41,139 nucleotides of DNA, taken from positions 44,782-85,920 of the forward strand of contig NZ_JASPHQ010000011.1 of the NCBI RefSeq assembly GCF_030227225.1. The letters are read 5' to 3'. Both the position numbers and the translations under genes were made by a program. Positions within the stretch are counted from its first letter, which is position 1, and every line of letters begins with the position of its first letter. A model generated the notes under the pieces. That model was not told the origin of the DNA and ran no database searches. It was given only the letters and a program-made list of their open reading frames with translations. Origin of the DNA: Corynebacterium rhinophilum. Lineage in GTDB: Bacteria > Actinomycetota > Actinomycetes > Mycobacteriales > Mycobacteriaceae. Below, in pieces: positions 40,785 through 41,139 of the stretch.

Positions 40785-41139
40785 CTAGTGGTTAGGCAGC
40801 GATTTTTCTTCGTTTCTGGTTTGGGTGATGTGGTTCTCGAAATCGACAGAGCTGACCATCCCGAGGTCTTCAGTGTCGGCGCCGACGGTTGTAGACCACT
40901 TCAATCCAGTAAGCAACGGCCTTGCGGGCGGCATCATGGGTTGGCCAGCGCTTCCGGTCGTAAAACTCGGTCTTAAGCGTCGACCAGAACGACTCAGCCA
41001 TCGCGTTATCGAAACACACCCCGGTACGCCCCACCGTCTGAGCAACACCTAGGTTGCGGCACACCTCCCAGAGTTGTTCGCTGGTACATTGCGTTCCGCG
41101 GTCAGCGTGAAACACGAGACCATCAGCAACGTCACCGCG
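40785..41139 (-). pseudogene. IS3-family transposase (OrfB) 3' end, frameshifted, partial
   Basis: Runs off the right edge. Reading from the edge: GLVFHADRGTQCTSEQLWEV (second catalytic Asp), then FDNAMAESFWSTLKTEFYDR (catalytic Glu), then AYWIEVVYNRRRRH and a stop at about 40,870. The family end (EDLGMVSSVDFENHITQTRN) continues in another frame to 40785, so one base is inserted or lost near 40,872. The integrase core is otherwise recognisable. Confidence 0.85.

Overview
The window looks like a Corynebacterium chromosome. The glnX-glnH-pknG operon, the pta-ackA pair with fprA divergent to it, a groEL2 gene behind a CIRCE operator, a fused Mrp/Mnh antiporter operon, DUF3263 and LytR_C proteins, and many actinobacterial-type leaderless starts (TANNNT 6-7 nt before the start codon) all fit that genus. 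Most of the window is GC-rich. The surface-protein end (1-1870), a CAP-protein island (about 15,390-16,650) and the stretch downstream of groEL2 (about 35,160-40,780) are visibly more AT-rich. The species cannot be fixed from the sequence alone.

Layout. 1-1870: the 3' end of a VaFE/T-Q ester-bond surface protein, then a class F-like sortase. 2036-7604: purT, fprA (minus), pta-ackA (acetate/acetyl-phosphate metabolism). 7621-13000 (minus): glnX-glnH-pknG, an amino-acid sensing chain that ends in the PknG kinase. 13071-15389: a Nudix hydrolase and an ABC ATPase/permease pair closed by a strong terminator. 15785-16312: a CAP-domain protein in an AT-rich island. 16656-20640 (minus): def, a GNAT acetyltransferase, xth and a cardiolipin synthase-like gene. 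20657-23021 (plus): DUF3263, LytR_C and a carboxylate-amine ligase. 23149-31134 (minus): mnhAB-C-D-E-F-G, tightly overlapped, with a GT87 mannosyltransferase-like gene at the end. 31383-32750 (minus): an M20 dipeptidase. 33123-34766: groEL2.

From 34767 to the end the window is an accessory patch. It holds a degraded IS110 end, a short acidic tandem-repeat protein (35630-36007) with no signal peptide, a frameshifted IS30 element with 13-bp inverted repeats, a frameshifted IS110 element whose untranslated leader has three stem-loops (a candidate bridge RNA), a small secreted protein with a good promoter, a doubtful small ORF, and the broken 3' end of an IS3-family transposase running off the window.

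The most interesting items are the acidic repeat protein in the position next to groEL2 where corynebacterial PorA/PorH-type small porins are known to lie, the IS110 candidate bridge RNA, a 16-bp divergent leaderless promoter between def and the DUF3263 gene, a perfect 32-bp palindrome upstream of the Mrp operon, and the extended PknG N-terminus with a duplicated DPF motif.
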